From Bifidobacterium sp. (GTDB taxonomy: Bacteria; Actinomycetota; Actinomycetes; Actinomycetales; Bifidobacteriaceae): DNA of 64,000 nt. The stretch's first letter is position 1; every line of letters begins with the position of its first letter. Made by a program: the position numbers and the translations under genes. Where the stretch lies: positions 1,720,610-1,784,609 of the forward strand of contig NZ_JALCLM010000001.1 in assembly GCF_022647885.1 (NCBI RefSeq), in the 5' to 3' direction. Below the pieces are notes generated by a model. It was not told the origin of the DNA. It searched no databases and worked only from the letters and a program-made list of their open reading frames with translations. This document shows, one piece after another, positions 8,488 to 18,357 of this stretch.

Positions 8488-9573
8488 TCATTTGCCCGCC
8501 GGCAAATTTGCTGATGTATTGAGCACATCTCGCAAACTATGTATGATGCCGCTTCGGCCAATTCGAGTGTGAGCATGCATCAATGAACTAATAATGGCTT
8601 CTTCGCTGGCAGCTGCTATGGCTCGAAAGCACACATCCATAGCATCCTCATGAAGCCGTTCAATCGTCTCGACAGCAGCATCCATACGATGGTGTATTCG
8701 ATTCGATGTTGAAAATGCAACTACGATTTCACCACTACCGTTGCCGACATACCCGCCAGTACGTGCAATTCCTACCGTGACTCGCTTGGCAAGTCTGTGC
8801 AACTGTCTTGCATCCATAGGTAGATCTGTAGCTAACACTGCGACAATGCTGCCTTTATCGACGCCTGGAATATCAATGTCGCTTGGAATTCCATGTCTCA
8901 TCTCGTGTTGATTGGCTCCAGACAAATCATCGTGCACCACTTGCCCCGCTAACCGAAAACACTGCTGATCGCCGAAATTGCTCAATACCAACACTCCAAT
9001 AGTTCCAGCACGTCCATCGATATTCAGCACTCTTGAGGAAGTCCCAATACCGCCTTTCATACCGAAACAGACCATACCGGTCCCTGCACCAACATCACCT
9101 TCGACGCACTCTGGTGTGGCATCTGCGATAGCAGAAAACACATCTTCTTGACTCACAGCAAGATCACGAATGGTATTCATCTCTCCATCGTTGCATTCAA
9201 GAACCACAGGATTCACAGTTCCTGTCTCTACGCCAATGGTGGGATTGCGTTCAAGCGAGTAACGCACCAGAGCTTCGTAGCACGCTCCTTCTGCGAAGGT
9301 ATTACTCAGCACAATCGGAGTCTCCAAATACCCCATTTCTTGTATTTGAATCAATCCCATGCTTTTCCCGAACCCGTTTGACACATAAGCTGCCGCAGGG
9401 AATTTTTCCGCAAATATTTGCGAACCTGGAACCATTGCGGTTACGCCAGTCATACGACCATGACCTCGTAAGGTTTTATGTCCGATGCGGATGCCTGGCA
9501 CATCTGTGATGCTGTTGCGCTCGCCCACTGGCAGCCCGCATAAATCTTCATTAATTCTCTGGTTGAGCCCCAT
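8488..9573 (-). CDS. P1 family peptidase (DmpA/BapA-like N-terminal nucleophile aminopeptidase)
   Basis: About 361 residues, with the DmpA-fold landmarks NSITDVPGI, TGVTAMVPG, YVSNGFGK, GDVGAGTGMVCFGMKGG and IVAVLATDLPM. Family members are self-processing: the chain is cut before a serine that becomes the nucleophile. The matching Gly-Ser is in DKGSIVAV, about residues 241-242. Known members cleave L-aminoacyl amides, D-Ala esters or amides, and short beta-peptides. The reading frame opens with TTG at 9579 directly after the previous stop; ATG 9573 is the more likely start. No signal peptide. It sits between the class A-like hydrolase and the M19 dipeptidase on one strand. Confidence 0.9.
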   Translation of the reverse strand: MGLNQRINEDLCGLPVGERNSITDVPGIRIGHKTLRGHGRMTGVTAMVPGSQIFAEKFPAAAYVSNGFGKSMGLIQIQEMGYLETPIVLSNTFAEGACYEALVRYSLERNPTIGVETGTVNPVVLECNDGEMNTIRDLAVSQEDVFSAIADATPECVEGDVGAGTGMVCFGMKGGIGTSSRVLNIDGRAGTIGVLVLSNFGDQQCFRLAGQVVHDDLSGANQHEMRHGIPSDIDIPGVDKGSIVAVLATDLPMDARQLHRLAKRVTVGIARTGGYVGNGSGEIVVAFSTSNRIHHRMDAAVETIERLHEDAMDVCFRAIAAASEEAIISSLMHAHTRIGRSGIIHSLRDVLNTSANLPAGK

Positions 9574-9579
9574 ATGCAA

Positions 9580-10437
9580 TCACCACGCTTGAACTTGCTG
9601 AGTATGAAGGGTTGATCGAATATCTGCGCCTATCGATGCCATATCATGCAATGCAACATCACGCAGGTCGCCATAGCGTTGAGTGTCCCAATTAGCAAGC
9701 ACTGCATACGCCACTTGATGTCCATCTGCAACGTTAGTAATCATTCCAACGTCACAGCGAACGTCATGTTCAGTACCCGTTTTATGACTCAGATGCACTC
9801 CAGCATCTGAAGGCCAGTGAGCTAGTGGATCAACGCGAAACGCTGAGGCCACCATAGAAGTATCGGCGTCGGCCGATAGCCAGCGTTCAATTTGTGAGGA
9901 GGCAGATTGAGAAATCAGAGTACCTTGTGCCAATTGACAAACGTAACTGCACAGCTCTGCAGCGCAGCCCTGAGACATATCCACAGGCATCGGTGGAGAA
10001 AGGCGCTTATCTCGAACTTTGTCAAGCAATCGCGATGTGTTGAATCCCAACACATCGCGGGTCATCTGCGTTATCGAAGCGAGGGACACTCGCTCAATCA
10101 ACAAATTTGTGGCGTAATTGTCGCTAAAAGCGCCTACCAACACACACAAGTCTGCAATACTGAGAGAGCGTTGATTCAACATATACAGGATTCCAGAATC
10201 ACTCATTGGGTCATCTGTCTGCTCATCATCACGACTGATTTGTTGATCAAGCGACACTGTATGCGCTTCGACTTGGCGCATAATTTCAGCAAGAAGAAAT
10301 AGCTTGCCGATGCTCGCGGTTTTTAGACAACGATTCGGGTGATGGTTAAACAGTGGCACGCAATGAGTCACATCGTAGATAGCAACTGACCATTGAATCC
10401 GCATATCAAGCTGAGGCATTGCCCCATTGTGAGCCAT
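9580..10437 (-). CDS. Class A beta-lactamase-fold serine hydrolase, no signal peptide
   Basis: A 285-residue protein with three penicillin-recognising motifs: S42-I-G-K45, S105-D-N107 and K-T-G (SHKTGTEHD near residue 220). This matches the beta-lactamase2 family. Class A beta-lactamases and their relatives are normally secreted, but the N-terminus (MAHNGAMPQLDMRIQW) has no signal peptide or lipobox. A cytosolic amidase or peptidase role is therefore more likely than antibiotic resistance. The stop abuts the P1 peptidase start, so the two are probably translated together. No good Shine-Dalgarno sequence precedes the ATG. It is the first gene of the three-gene peptidase run. Confidence 0.85.
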   Translation of the reverse strand: MAHNGAMPQLDMRIQWSVAIYDVTHCVPLFNHHPNRCLKTASIGKLFLLAEIMRQVEAHTVSLDQQISRDDEQTDDPMSDSGILYMLNQRSLSIADLCVLVGAFSDNYATNLLIERVSLASITQMTRDVLGFNTSRLLDKVRDKRLSPPMPVDMSQGCAAELCSYVCQLAQGTLISQSASSQIERWLSADADTSMVASAFRVDPLAHWPSDAGVHLSHKTGTEHDVRCDVGMITNVADGHQVAYAVLANWDTQRYGDLRDVALHDMASIGADIRSTLHTQQVQAW

Positions 10438-10595
10438 TCATATTACGAACAACTTACGTTTAGTATCGTTCTTTATCGAAAATTTATCTGCGAATGACCT
10501 TCTCTTAGCATGAATTCCATTTTCGCGTACCGCCATACACCAATATGAGTAGCATCTTGAGTCGCCATACAGCACAAAGACCACCATAACAACAT

Positions 10596-10631
10596 GAGGG
10601 TGCTGATATGCATCTGCATATCAGCACCCTC
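10596..10631. terminator. Terminator-like hairpin downstream of aspS
   Basis: A 17-bp perfect stem (10596-10612 with 10615-10631) encloses only two bases, so the real hairpin will open the innermost pairs. It lies 57 bp past the aspS stop and is probably the end of the hisS-aspS transcript. In the 250-bp gap 10438-10687 I see nothing else. Confidence 0.65.
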
Positions 10632-10687
10632 AACACACCAAACTGCAATCGCACTCAACATCGTGCAACTGCTAGAACTCCCAGTGA

Positions 10688-12487
10688 TTACTCGGCGTCT
10701 TCCTCCGGATCGTAATCAACGCCCGTTTCTTTACGTTGATCTTCCGAAATCGGTGCTGGAGCACCAGTCAAAGCATCTTGACCACCACCCGACTTCGGGA
10801 AGGCAATAACATCTCTGATGGAATCTACACCTGCAAGTATCTGAGCAGTTCTATCCCAACCGAAAGCAATACCTGCGTGAGGAGGAGCACCATACTTGAA
10901 TGCCTCGAGCAGGAAGCCGAACTTTTCCTTGGCTTCTTCAGGTGCAATACCAAGTACTTTAAGCACACGATCTTGAATATCGTCGCGGTGAATACGGACA
11001 GAACCACCGCCCATTTCTTCACCATTACACACGATGTCATACGAGTCGCTCATAGCGTGCTCAGGATCTTGATCAAAACGATCAACCCAGTCGGCACTTG
11101 GCATGGTGAAGGGGTGATGCATTGAAGTCCACTTGGAATGTCCGACAGCCACATCATCGTCATCAGGGTCATCGGTGGGCTTGAATAGTGGGAAGTCAAC
11201 TACCCAAGTCAGTGCGAACTCATCAGATTTCAGCAAACCTTGTCTGCTGGCAATCTCTACGCGTACCGCACCGAGCAGCAGCTGCGAAGATTCACGTGCA
11301 CCAGCAGCGAAGAATACTGCATCTCCGTTTTGAGCATGCGTTGCAGCTTTAAGGCCTTCACGCTCAGCATCTGAAAGGTTCTTAGCCACTGGCCCTTTGA
11401 GCTCACCATCTTCGGTGAACTGCACATATGCTAGGCCTTTAGCACCGCGCTGTTTTGCCCATTCCTGCCAGGCGTCAAATTGACGACGAGGTAAAGAAGC
11501 GCCACCGCTATAGACCACGGCGCCAACATACGGAGCTTGGAACACTCTGAAGGGGGTGTCCTTAAAATAGTCGGTCAGCTCCACAATCTGATTGCCGAAA
11601 CGTAAATCAGGCTTGTCGGAACCATACTTGTCCATTGCATCATGCCATGTAATGCGTGGCAATGGCAGCTTCACTTCGTAGCCTGCGGACTGCCATACTG
11701 AAGCGATGACCTTCTCTGCCATAGCCATCACATCGTCCTGCGAAGCATAACTCATCTCAATATCGAGCTGAGTGAATTCTGGCTGGCGATCTGCGCGGAA
11801 GTCTTCATCACGATAGCAACGAGCAATCTGATAGTACTTTTCAATACCGCCCACCATGAGCAGCTGCTTGAGCAACTGTGGAGACTGTGGCAAGGCATAC
11901 CAAGAACCGGGCACCAAGCGTGCTGGAACCAGGAAGTCTCGGGCTCCTTCTGGCGTGGACTTGATCAACGTTGGAGTTTCAATTTCGCAGAAGTCCATAT
12001 CGTCAAGAGCTGCTCGTGCAGCCTTCGACATTTTGGCTCGCAATCGAATCGAACGTTGCATTGATGGACGACGTAAATCCAGATAGCGATAGCGCAGACG
12101 CACATCTTCGCCAGGAAGTTTATTCTCTGACTCATTCTCCAAAGCCGTTGAAACTTGGAATGGCAAAGCCTCAGACTTAGAAAGAATAGTGACTTTCTGG
12201 GCAACAATCTCCACCTTGCCGGTCGCCAGGTGGGTGTTTTCGTTCCCTTCAGGGCGAGCGCGGACCTCGCCCTCAACCTGTACTACATACTCGCTGCGCA
12301 GAGGGCGAGCAATCTCCTCGTCATAAATCACCACCTGAACGAGACCAGTCATATCACGCAAATCAATGAAGGCAACGCCACCGTGATCACGTCGACGGTC
12401 TACCCAACCTGAAACGGTGACAGTGTTGCCGATTTCGGCCTCACTAAGCTCTGTGGCGTAATGCGTTCTATAAGCCGAGTGGCTCAT
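10688..12487 (-). CDS. aspS: Aspartyl-tRNA synthetase
   Basis: Class II synthetase of 599 residues that charges tRNA-Asp. The N-terminal OB-fold anticodon-binding domain ([19 protein letters not shown]) is followed by the catalytic core with [20 protein letters not shown], the motif 2 segment [17 protein letters not shown] and motif 3 [11 protein letters not shown]. The bacterial insertion (GAD domain) is present in the middle. The Trp in GWDR and the tail [11 protein letters not shown] follow the actinobacterial form as I recall it. Whether it also charges tRNA-Asn cannot be judged. AGAGGAATAG precedes ATG 12487. It lies 60 bp after hisS on the same strand, an expected operon. Confidence 0.97.
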   Translation of the reverse strand: MSHSAYRTHYATELSEAEIGNTVTVSGWVDRRRDHGGVAFIDLRDMTGLVQVVIYDEEIARPLRSEYVVQVEGEVRARPEGNENTHLATGKVEIVAQKVTILSKSEALPFQVSTALENESENKLPGEDVRLRYRYLDLRRPSMQRSIRLRAKMSKAARAALDDMDFCEIETPTLIKSTPEGARDFLVPARLVPGSWYALPQSPQLLKQLLMVGGIEKYYQIARCYRDEDFRADRQPEFTQLDIEMSYASQDDVMAMAEKVIASVWQSAGYEVKLPLPRITWHDAMDKYGSDKPDLRFGNQIVELTDYFKDTPFRVFQAPYVGAVVYSGGASLPRRQFDAWQEWAKQRGAKGLAYVQFTEDGELKGPVAKNLSDAEREGLKAATHAQNGDAVFFAAGARESSQLLLGAVRVEIASRQGLLKSDEFALTWVVDFPLFKPTDDPDDDDVAVGHSKWTSMHHPFTMPSADWVDRFDQDPEHAMSDSYDIVCNGEEMGGGSVRIHRDDIQDRVLKVLGIAPEEAKEKFGFLLEAFKYGAPPHAGIAFGWDRTAQILAGVDSIRDVIAFPKSGGGQDALTGAPAPISEDQRKETGVDYDPEEDAE

Positions 12488-12546
12488 CTATTCCTCTATT
12501 CACTAGCAAGGTTTGCTGTTCTAGATAGCTTCCTTCATGCACAATG

Positions 12547-13998
12547 TCAGGCTTGCGCCTTGTCCTCAATCTGCACGCTTTGCTGGGCATACACGGTATC
12601 CGGCATCCAAGACAGACAATCAGCGTTCTGCTGTTCACCTGTGAGAATGTTCTTCACTTGCTCACCTTTGCTGTCCTCTGGGCTGTCACCGCTATTAGCA
12701 GGGAACCACACATAGGGAATGCCCAGATGATCGGCATAGCGAATCTGTTTACCGAGTTTTGCTGCGCTTGGTGACACATCAGCCGCAATTCCTCTCTTAC
12801 GCAATTGCGCAGCAATGCCATTGCTCACCGAGCGAGACTCCTCATCCCAAACCGCCACAAGCACAGCTGCTGGCGACACACGAGAAGGCTTGGCACCAGC
12901 ACTGTGCAACATGTACGACACCAGACGCGACAAGCCAATTGACAATCCGACTCCTGGATATCTCTTCTTGCCTTGGGTAGCCAAGTTGTCGTAGCGCCCT
13001 CCTGAGCAGACAGAACCCAGAGCTGGAGCACCATCAAGGAAGGTCTCATAAACAGAACCTGTGTAGTAGTCGAGTCCGCGAGCGATTTTCAAATCTGCTA
13101 TTACAGCGCCAGGTCGAATTTTGGCAGCTTCGTCAACAATCATCGCCAAGGTGGCAAGCCCTTCACTCGCCAGCGTATAAGCTTCAGTGTCGTGATTGAT
13201 GTTGTAGCGCTCGCATAATGTCTCGAATCCCAATCTCAAACTGGAACCATCGTCAGCAGTGAGATCTGCCAGAGCAAGACATGCCTCGGCCTGAGACTGA
13301 TCGGCACCACATTCTTGGACGAGTAACTTGGTCACTTCTTCGGCACCGATTTTGTCGAGCTTATCAACTTCACGCAACACACCTTCAATGTCAGTCAAAC
13401 CGAGTCCACGGTAAAAGCCTTCTGACAGTTTTCGATTGTTGGCATGCACCGTTGCTTTAGGCATACCGAAGGCGCGCAGCTCCTCCATTACGGAAACCAT
13501 TACCAGAGGTAATTCCACTTCATAATGCTCAGGCAAATCGCCGTTGCCGACAACATCGATGTCTGCCTGTACGAATTCACGGAAACGTCCCTCTTGTGGA
13601 CGCTCACCTCTCCACACCTTTTGGATCTGCCACCGCTTAAAGGGGAAGGTCAAAGCACCTGAATTCTCCACTACATATCTACTCAACGGAACCGTTAAAT
13701 CGAAATGCAGACCCAAGCGATCTTCCACCGGCGTGTCGCTTTCTGAGCCGACTTCTTGAAGTCGACTGAGCAAATAAATCTCCTTGCTGGTCTCACCCTT
13801 TTTGAGCAGACTAGAGCCCTGCTCGACTGCTCGCGTCTCGATTCCAAGGAATCCGTTGAGTTCGAAAACCTTTCGTACGGTATCAATAACGCGTTGCTCG
13901 ACCGCTCGTTCGGAGGGGAGCCATTCTGGAAATCCTGATAATGATGCACCTTTAGCCACGGTTCCATATAATAGGTGAGGTTGCGGAAAATACCTCAT
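12547..13998 (-). CDS. hisS: Histidyl-tRNA synthetase
   Basis: Class II synthetase of up to 483 residues. Motif 2 appears as KRWQIQKVWRGERPQEGRFREF, the histidine-specific segments as RGLDYYTG and CSGGRYDNL, and motif 3 as VGLSIGLSRL. A C-terminal HGTP anticodon domain follows. ATG 13998 adds 13 residues before VAKGASLSGFP, where homologues usually begin. GTG 13959 is a good alternative start with GGA a few bases upstream. The C-terminus carries an extra Gln/Asp-rich tail after the anticodon domain. It is divergent from the DUF349 gene with about 44 bp between them. Confidence 0.96.
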   Translation of the reverse strand: MRYFPQPHLLYGTVAKGASLSGFPEWLPSERAVEQRVIDTVRKVFELNGFLGIETRAVEQGSSLLKKGETSKEIYLLSRLQEVGSESDTPVEDRLGLHFDLTVPLSRYVVENSGALTFPFKRWQIQKVWRGERPQEGRFREFVQADIDVVGNGDLPEHYEVELPLVMVSVMEELRAFGMPKATVHANNRKLSEGFYRGLGLTDIEGVLREVDKLDKIGAEEVTKLLVQECGADQSQAEACLALADLTADDGSSLRLGFETLCERYNINHDTEAYTLASEGLATLAMIVDEAAKIRPGAVIADLKIARGLDYYTGSVYETFLDGAPALGSVCSGGRYDNLATQGKKRYPGVGLSIGLSRLVSYMLHSAGAKPSRVSPAAVLVAVWDEESRSVSNGIAAQLRKRGIAADVSPSAAKLGKQIRYADHLGIPYVWFPANSGDSPEDSKGEQVKNILTGEQQNADCLSWMPDTVYAQQSVQIEDKAQA

Positions 13999-14042
13999 GG
14001 TGTGGTCGCAACCCCTCTATCACACAAGCTAAGGAGCTGGCC

Positions 14043-15506
14043 ATGGCCGACGAGACTGCCACAACACCCGAGAACACCGAATCCGCTCAAGGGCAGACCG
14101 TTTCGCCTGATAACGAGGGCGCTAACGCCCAGACTGCAACGGTGACCTCATCACCGGCGCCCAAGCCTGGTGCATCTAGCCCGAAACCACGCATTCCCTC
14201 GCCTTCAGCGCTTGCTAAGAAAACCCCACAGGTTGCAGCCCCCGTGCAGCACAGTGCATATTCGCAAGACGAAGTTGATGCCGCAAAAACGTTCGGCAGA
14301 GTTGATGACCAGGGCAATGTATTTGTCAACGACAATGGTACTGAGCGCATCGTAGGTCAATTCCCAAATGCACAAGGCACCGAAGCTCTTGATTTGTATG
14401 CTCACCGTTATCTTGATTTGAAAGCTAAGTTTGACCTCTTCGAAGCACGCTTGAAGAGCAGCGAAATCAAATCTCATGAAATTGATGAATCTCTTAAAAG
14501 TTTGAAGGAGGAAAGCAAGGAGCCACAAGTTGTTGGTGATATTGCTGCCCTCACATCTGCTCTTGAAAATCTACAACAGCAAGCTACTGAAAAGAAGCAA
14601 GCACTCACTGCTGCCAGAAAAGAGGCCATGTCGAAGGCCGTAGCAGAGCGCACAGTAATCGTGGAAAAAGCAGAAAACCTAGCAGCTTCACTCGGCGATA
14701 ACACCAATTGGCGCTCTACTGCAGATAAGTTCCGCTCACTCTTCGACCAGTGGCAAGAACATCAACGCACCTCAGTACGTATCGATAAAACCGAGGCTGA
14801 TGCCATGTGGAAGCGGTTCTCTTCTGCACGTACAGAATTTAACCAAGCCAGAAGGAAGTGGGCTCAAAGCAGAGACGCGGAGCAATCCAAGGCGAAGCAG
14901 CTTAAAGAAGAGATCATCAAGGAAGCGGAATCTCTTCAAGGATCCACTGACTGGGGCGCCACCTCTCATGAGTTCAACGCATTGATGGACCGCTGGAAGC
15001 AAGCAGGCAGAGCGGGACGCAATGAAGATGATGCTCTTTGGACTCGTTTCCGTGCAGCTGCGGATACCTTCTTCAACGCGCGTCAGGCTGATCGTGATGA
15101 AATGTCCAGCACTGAGAAAGATAACTTGGTCAAGAAAGAAGCCTTGCTGCTCAAAGCTGAGGCTTTGCTGCCTGTGAAGGACGAAGAATCTGTAAAGAAG
15201 GCACGCCAGTCACTAGCAAAGATTCAAGAAGACTGGGATTTGATTGGCTATGTTCCCCGCGAAGATGTGCATCGCATCGAAAGTCGTTTGGATAAAGTTG
15301 ATAAGCAGATTAAATCAGTAGAAGATGCTGCTTGGAAACAATCCGATCCAGAAGCTGACGCTCGTAAGTCGAGCTTTGAAATACAGCTGACTGGCCAACT
15401 TGCTGATTTGAGTGCCCAGATCGAGGCAGAAAGTGACCCGAAGAAACGCAAGTCACTCGAAGCTGAAAAAGCGGCCAAGGAACAGTGGCTCAAAGTTATT
15501 AAGTAA
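14043..15506 (+). CDS. DUF349 domain-containing protein
   Basis: A 487-residue protein with a Pro/Ser/Ala-rich N-terminal tail (residues 1-75) and then a long, charged, mostly helical body. The repeated pattern WR..DKFR.LFDQWQ and WGATSHEFNALMDRWKQAGR is typical of DUF349 repeats. At least three repeats and predicted coiled coils are visible to the C-terminus. AAGGAGCTGGCC precedes the ATG. The function is not established; family members are abundant in actinobacteria and have been discussed in nucleic-acid or stress contexts. It is a single-gene unit ended by a very strong hairpin. Confidence 0.85.
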   Translation: MADETATTPENTESAQGQTVSPDNEGANAQTATVTSSPAPKPGASSPKPRIPSPSALAKKTPQVAAPVQHSAYSQDEVDAAKTFGRVDDQGNVFVNDNGTERIVGQFPNAQGTEALDLYAHRYLDLKAKFDLFEARLKSSEIKSHEIDESLKSLKEESKEPQVVGDIAALTSALENLQQQATEKKQALTAARKEAMSKAVAERTVIVEKAENLAASLGDNTNWRSTADKFRSLFDQWQEHQRTSVRIDKTEADAMWKRFSSARTEFNQARRKWAQSRDAEQSKAKQLKEEIIKEAESLQGSTDWGATSHEFNALMDRWKQAGRAGRNEDDALWTRFRAAADTFFNARQADRDEMSSTEKDNLVKKEALLLKAEALLPVKDEESVKKARQSLAKIQEDWDLIGYVPREDVHRIESRLDKVDKQIKSVEDAAWKQSDPEADARKSSFEIQLTGQLADLSAQIEAESDPKKRKSLEAEKAAKEQWLKVIK

Positions 15507-15530
15507 TATTTGAAACACCACTGATTGCAA

Positions 15531-15592
15531 CATGTGCATAGTGGCATGGTAAACGACACATTTGTACCGTTTACCATGCCACTATGCACATG
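15531..15592. terminator. Strong terminator with 25-bp perfect stem
   Basis: The arms at 15531-15555 and 15568-15592 are perfectly complementary over 25 bp with a 12-nt loop, and TTTGTT follows on the plus strand. It ends the DUF349 gene transcript 24 bp after the stop codon. Confidence 0.85.
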
Positions 15593-15651
15593 TTTGTTGC
15601 GTAATTTACCCGAGTAATGCCCCTAATACGTGCTGCGCTGCAAGGTGTATG

Positions 15652-15767
15652 CGTTTGTGTAGGGATTTATGCGCAGATGCGATATATATCAGCTGCAGAA
15701 ACGTTGCTATTTCAACAATTTCCTATTGTCTGTACTCGCCGATGTATCAATAATCCCTACACAAACG
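15652..15767. repeat. MITE-like element, copy A (116 bp)
   Basis: The left end CGTTTGTGTAGGGATT (15652-15667) and right end AATCCCTACACAAACG (15752-15767) are perfect inverted repeats. The interior is A+T-rich with a small hairpin near the right end (ACAAT/ATTGT). It has no open reading frame of note. Three relatives occur in this window (26131, 53049, 57795). No target-site duplication is evident. Confidence 0.85.
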
Positions 15768-15786
15768 AATGAGCATTGTTTTTAGC

Positions 15787-18201
15787 TCAGTGAGACTGCA
15801 TGTGGCGGAGGCGTGGTTCTGCAGAATCTTTGGCACCAGTGAGACGGTACACATCGAAAACACCATCAATACGGCGTACTCCGGTGAGCAAGGAGTTCAA
15901 ATGCTGCGGATCAGCCATTTCAAAAACGAATTGACTTGTGGCTACCCTGTCACGTCCCGTAGCTTGACTTCCAGAGAGAATATTCACTCCGTGATCTGCC
16001 AACACTCTAGTAACATCAGATAGCAGATGCGGACGGTCCAAAGCTTCGACCTGAATTTTAACCATGAACGTGCCCTTGGTGCTTGTCCAAGAAACTTCAA
16101 CAATGCGTTCTGGCTGACGTTCTTGAAGATCCAGCAAATTCTGACAATCTGCACGATGTACTGAAACACCTTGATTTCTAGTAATGAAACCAACGATTGG
16201 ATCCCCCGGTACGGGTGTGCAACATCTGGCAAGCTTCACCCAGATATCCCCAACACCTTTCACTGACACACCTTGCGAGCTACCAGTTCCTGAAGTTTGC
16301 TCCAACTGCCGCAGTGGCAAAGACTCTTGCTCGACCTCATCGTCAACTTCCGCAGGGCCAGCATCTTTGACTAGTCGTGAAATGACATTCTGTGTTGAGA
16401 CTTGTCCTTCACCGACAGCTGCGTAAACACTTTCGGTGTTAGGGAAATTCAACTCCTGTGCAATTCCAACCAATGCTTCTGGTGTGAGCAGTGCAGCAAC
16501 AGGCAGATTCTTCTTGCGCATTGCTCTGGTCAGCTCGTCTTTGCCCTCATCAATGGCTTCAGAACGACGTTCCTTGCTGAACCACTGTCGAATTTTGTTG
16601 CGAGCTTTCGGGCTCTTCACAAAGCTCAGCCAATCGTGTGACGGCCCATCATTATCTGACTTACTGGTCAAAATTTCGACAGTGTCACCATTCTCAAGGG
16701 TGGTGTCTAAGGGAACTAAGCGCCCATTAACCCTTGCGCCCATCGTGCGATGGCCAACCTCTGTGTGCACAGCGTATGCGAAGTCAACTGGCGTTGCTGC
16801 AGCTGGCAAGGAGACAATTTTGCCCTTCGGGGTAAACACATAGACTTCGGAAGATCCAAGATCTTCTTTTAAAGAACCTAAGAATTCACTAGAATCTGGG
16901 GTCTCGCTCGTCCAATCAGCAAGCTGCTGAATCCACTTGAGATTGTCTGCTTCCGAGAGTTCGGAAACCTCATTTTGCTCACGCTGACGGTCTGTATTGT
17001 CTGGTGCAGAAAGAACGCGCCCAGCTTTGCCGTTCTCCTTATACTTCCAGTGTGCTGCTATGCCGAATTCGGCACGTCTATGCATATCCCACGTACGAAT
17101 CTGAATCTCTACAGGCTTACCGCCTGGGCCCACCACAGTGGTGTGCAACGACTGGTACATGTTCAACTTCGGCATGGCTATATAGTCTTTGAACCGCCCT
17201 GGAACAGGGTTCCAACGTGCATGAACCGCTCCGAGTGCGGCATAGCAGTCCTGAATGGAATCAACGACGACACGCACCCCGACCAAGTCGTAGATATTTG
17301 CAAAATCATGTCCACGAACGATCATCTTCTGATAAATGCTGAAATAGTCCTTAGGCCTTCCACTGACGAAAGCCTCAATACCTTGGCTGGTTAAATCGTC
17401 ATTGATTTCGGCCAGAATTTGCTTGAGATACACATCACGCTGACCAGCTCTTCTTGCTACCAGCACCACAATTTCGTTGTAAATCTTCGGGTATAGCACC
17501 TTAAAACTCAACTCTTCAAGTTCAGTTTTAATCGCGTTCATGCCCAATCGGTTTGCCAAAGGAGCATAAACGTCAAGAGTTTCACGCGCTTTACGCTGTG
17601 CACTGCTTGCTTTAACGTAGCGCCACGTACGTGCATTATGGACACGATCAGCAAGTTTCACCACCAGAACACGCACATCGCGACTCATTGCTACTACCAT
17701 CTTACGAATGGTTTCCGCCTGTGCCGAGTCCCCGTATTCCATTTTGCTAAGCTTGGTCACACCGTCTACCAAGCCAGCGATGGTCTCACCAAATTCATCC
17801 CGACACTCTTCAAGCGTGTAATCGGTGTCTTCAACGGTGTCATGCAGCAGTCCTGCAGCAACCACAGTTGGCCCCATACCCAAATCTGCAAGAATTTGAG
17901 AGACTGCAAGTGGGTGGATGATGTATGGCTCTCCTGATTTCCTGCGTTGTTCACGATGCTGCACCACAGCACGTTCATACGCACGGCTCAAAACTGCCAT
18001 ATCTTCATCTGGATGGTGAAGCTCGCACATTTGGCGTATAGGCTCTAATGGATTCGTGGGGTCGGTGCTAATTTCGCATCCGAGCGCACGCGAAGAGAGC
18101 CCCTGCACAGTATCCGAGGATATTTTGCCCTCGGGTTGCCTGACCTCGTCGCTACCGACCATCTCTCCTCCTGCCATATCTACACCCTTGTGCGTAACCA
18201 T
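15787..18201 (-). CDS. rel: Bifunctional (p)ppGpp synthetase/hydrolase Rel
   Basis: Long RelA/SpoT homologue of up to 804 residues that makes and degrades (p)ppGpp. In order: HD hydrolase domain (HPLAVSQILADLGM...AAGLLHDTVEDTDYT), synthetase domain (RPKDYFSIYQKM, DLVGVRVVVDSIQDCYA, MPKLNMYQSLHTTV, VEIQIRTWDMHRRAEFGIAAHW), TGS (VYVFTPKGKIVSLPAAATPVDFAY), zinc-finger region with CCTPVPGD, and a C-terminal ACT domain. HD histidines and the ED pair are intact, so hydrolase activity is expected. The start is either ATG 18201 or ATG 18177; the latter has AAGGGTG upstream and looks better. It is the long alarmone enzyme; a short synthetase is encoded at 56678. Confidence 0.96.
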   Translation of the reverse strand: MVTHKGVDMAGGEMVGSDEVRQPEGKISSDTVQGLSSRALGCEISTDPTNPLEPIRQMCELHHPDEDMAVLSRAYERAVVQHREQRRKSGEPYIIHPLAVSQILADLGMGPTVVAAGLLHDTVEDTDYTLEECRDEFGETIAGLVDGVTKLSKMEYGDSAQAETIRKMVVAMSRDVRVLVVKLADRVHNARTWRYVKASSAQRKARETLDVYAPLANRLGMNAIKTELEELSFKVLYPKIYNEIVVLVARRAGQRDVYLKQILAEINDDLTSQGIEAFVSGRPKDYFSIYQKMIVRGHDFANIYDLVGVRVVVDSIQDCYAALGAVHARWNPVPGRFKDYIAMPKLNMYQSLHTTVVGPGGKPVEIQIRTWDMHRRAEFGIAAHWKYKENGKAGRVLSAPDNTDRQREQNEVSELSEADNLKWIQQLADWTSETPDSSEFLGSLKEDLGSSEVYVFTPKGKIVSLPAAATPVDFAYAVHTEVGHRTMGARVNGRLVPLDTTLENGDTVEILTSKSDNDGPSHDWLSFVKSPKARNKIRQWFSKERRSEAIDEGKDELTRAMRKKNLPVAALLTPEALVGIAQELNFPNTESVYAAVGEGQVSTQNVISRLVKDAGPAEVDDEVEQESLPLRQLEQTSGTGSSQGVSVKGVGDIWVKLARCCTPVPGDPIVGFITRNQGVSVHRADCQNLLDLQERQPERIVEVSWTSTKGTFMVKIQVEALDRPHLLSDVTRVLADHGVNILSGSQATGRDRVATSQFVFEMADPQHLNSLLTGVRRIDGVFDVYRLTGAKDSAEPRLRHMQSH

Positions 18202-18357
18202 GCCCCCTACGCGTTACACTTCAATCGTTTACACCATGCTGACTAGACAACACAACTAGTGCACATAACCAACATTGAGGAGTCGAGTTCTTACTGATCC
18301 CTCGTGTATACGCGGTGGAACTATCCTACACACCTGAATATTTTGTAAGCGTAGGGC

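Noticed and set aside
10473..10661. A 62-residue minus-strand frame
   Set aside because: It spans a hairpin and has no family or ribosome site.
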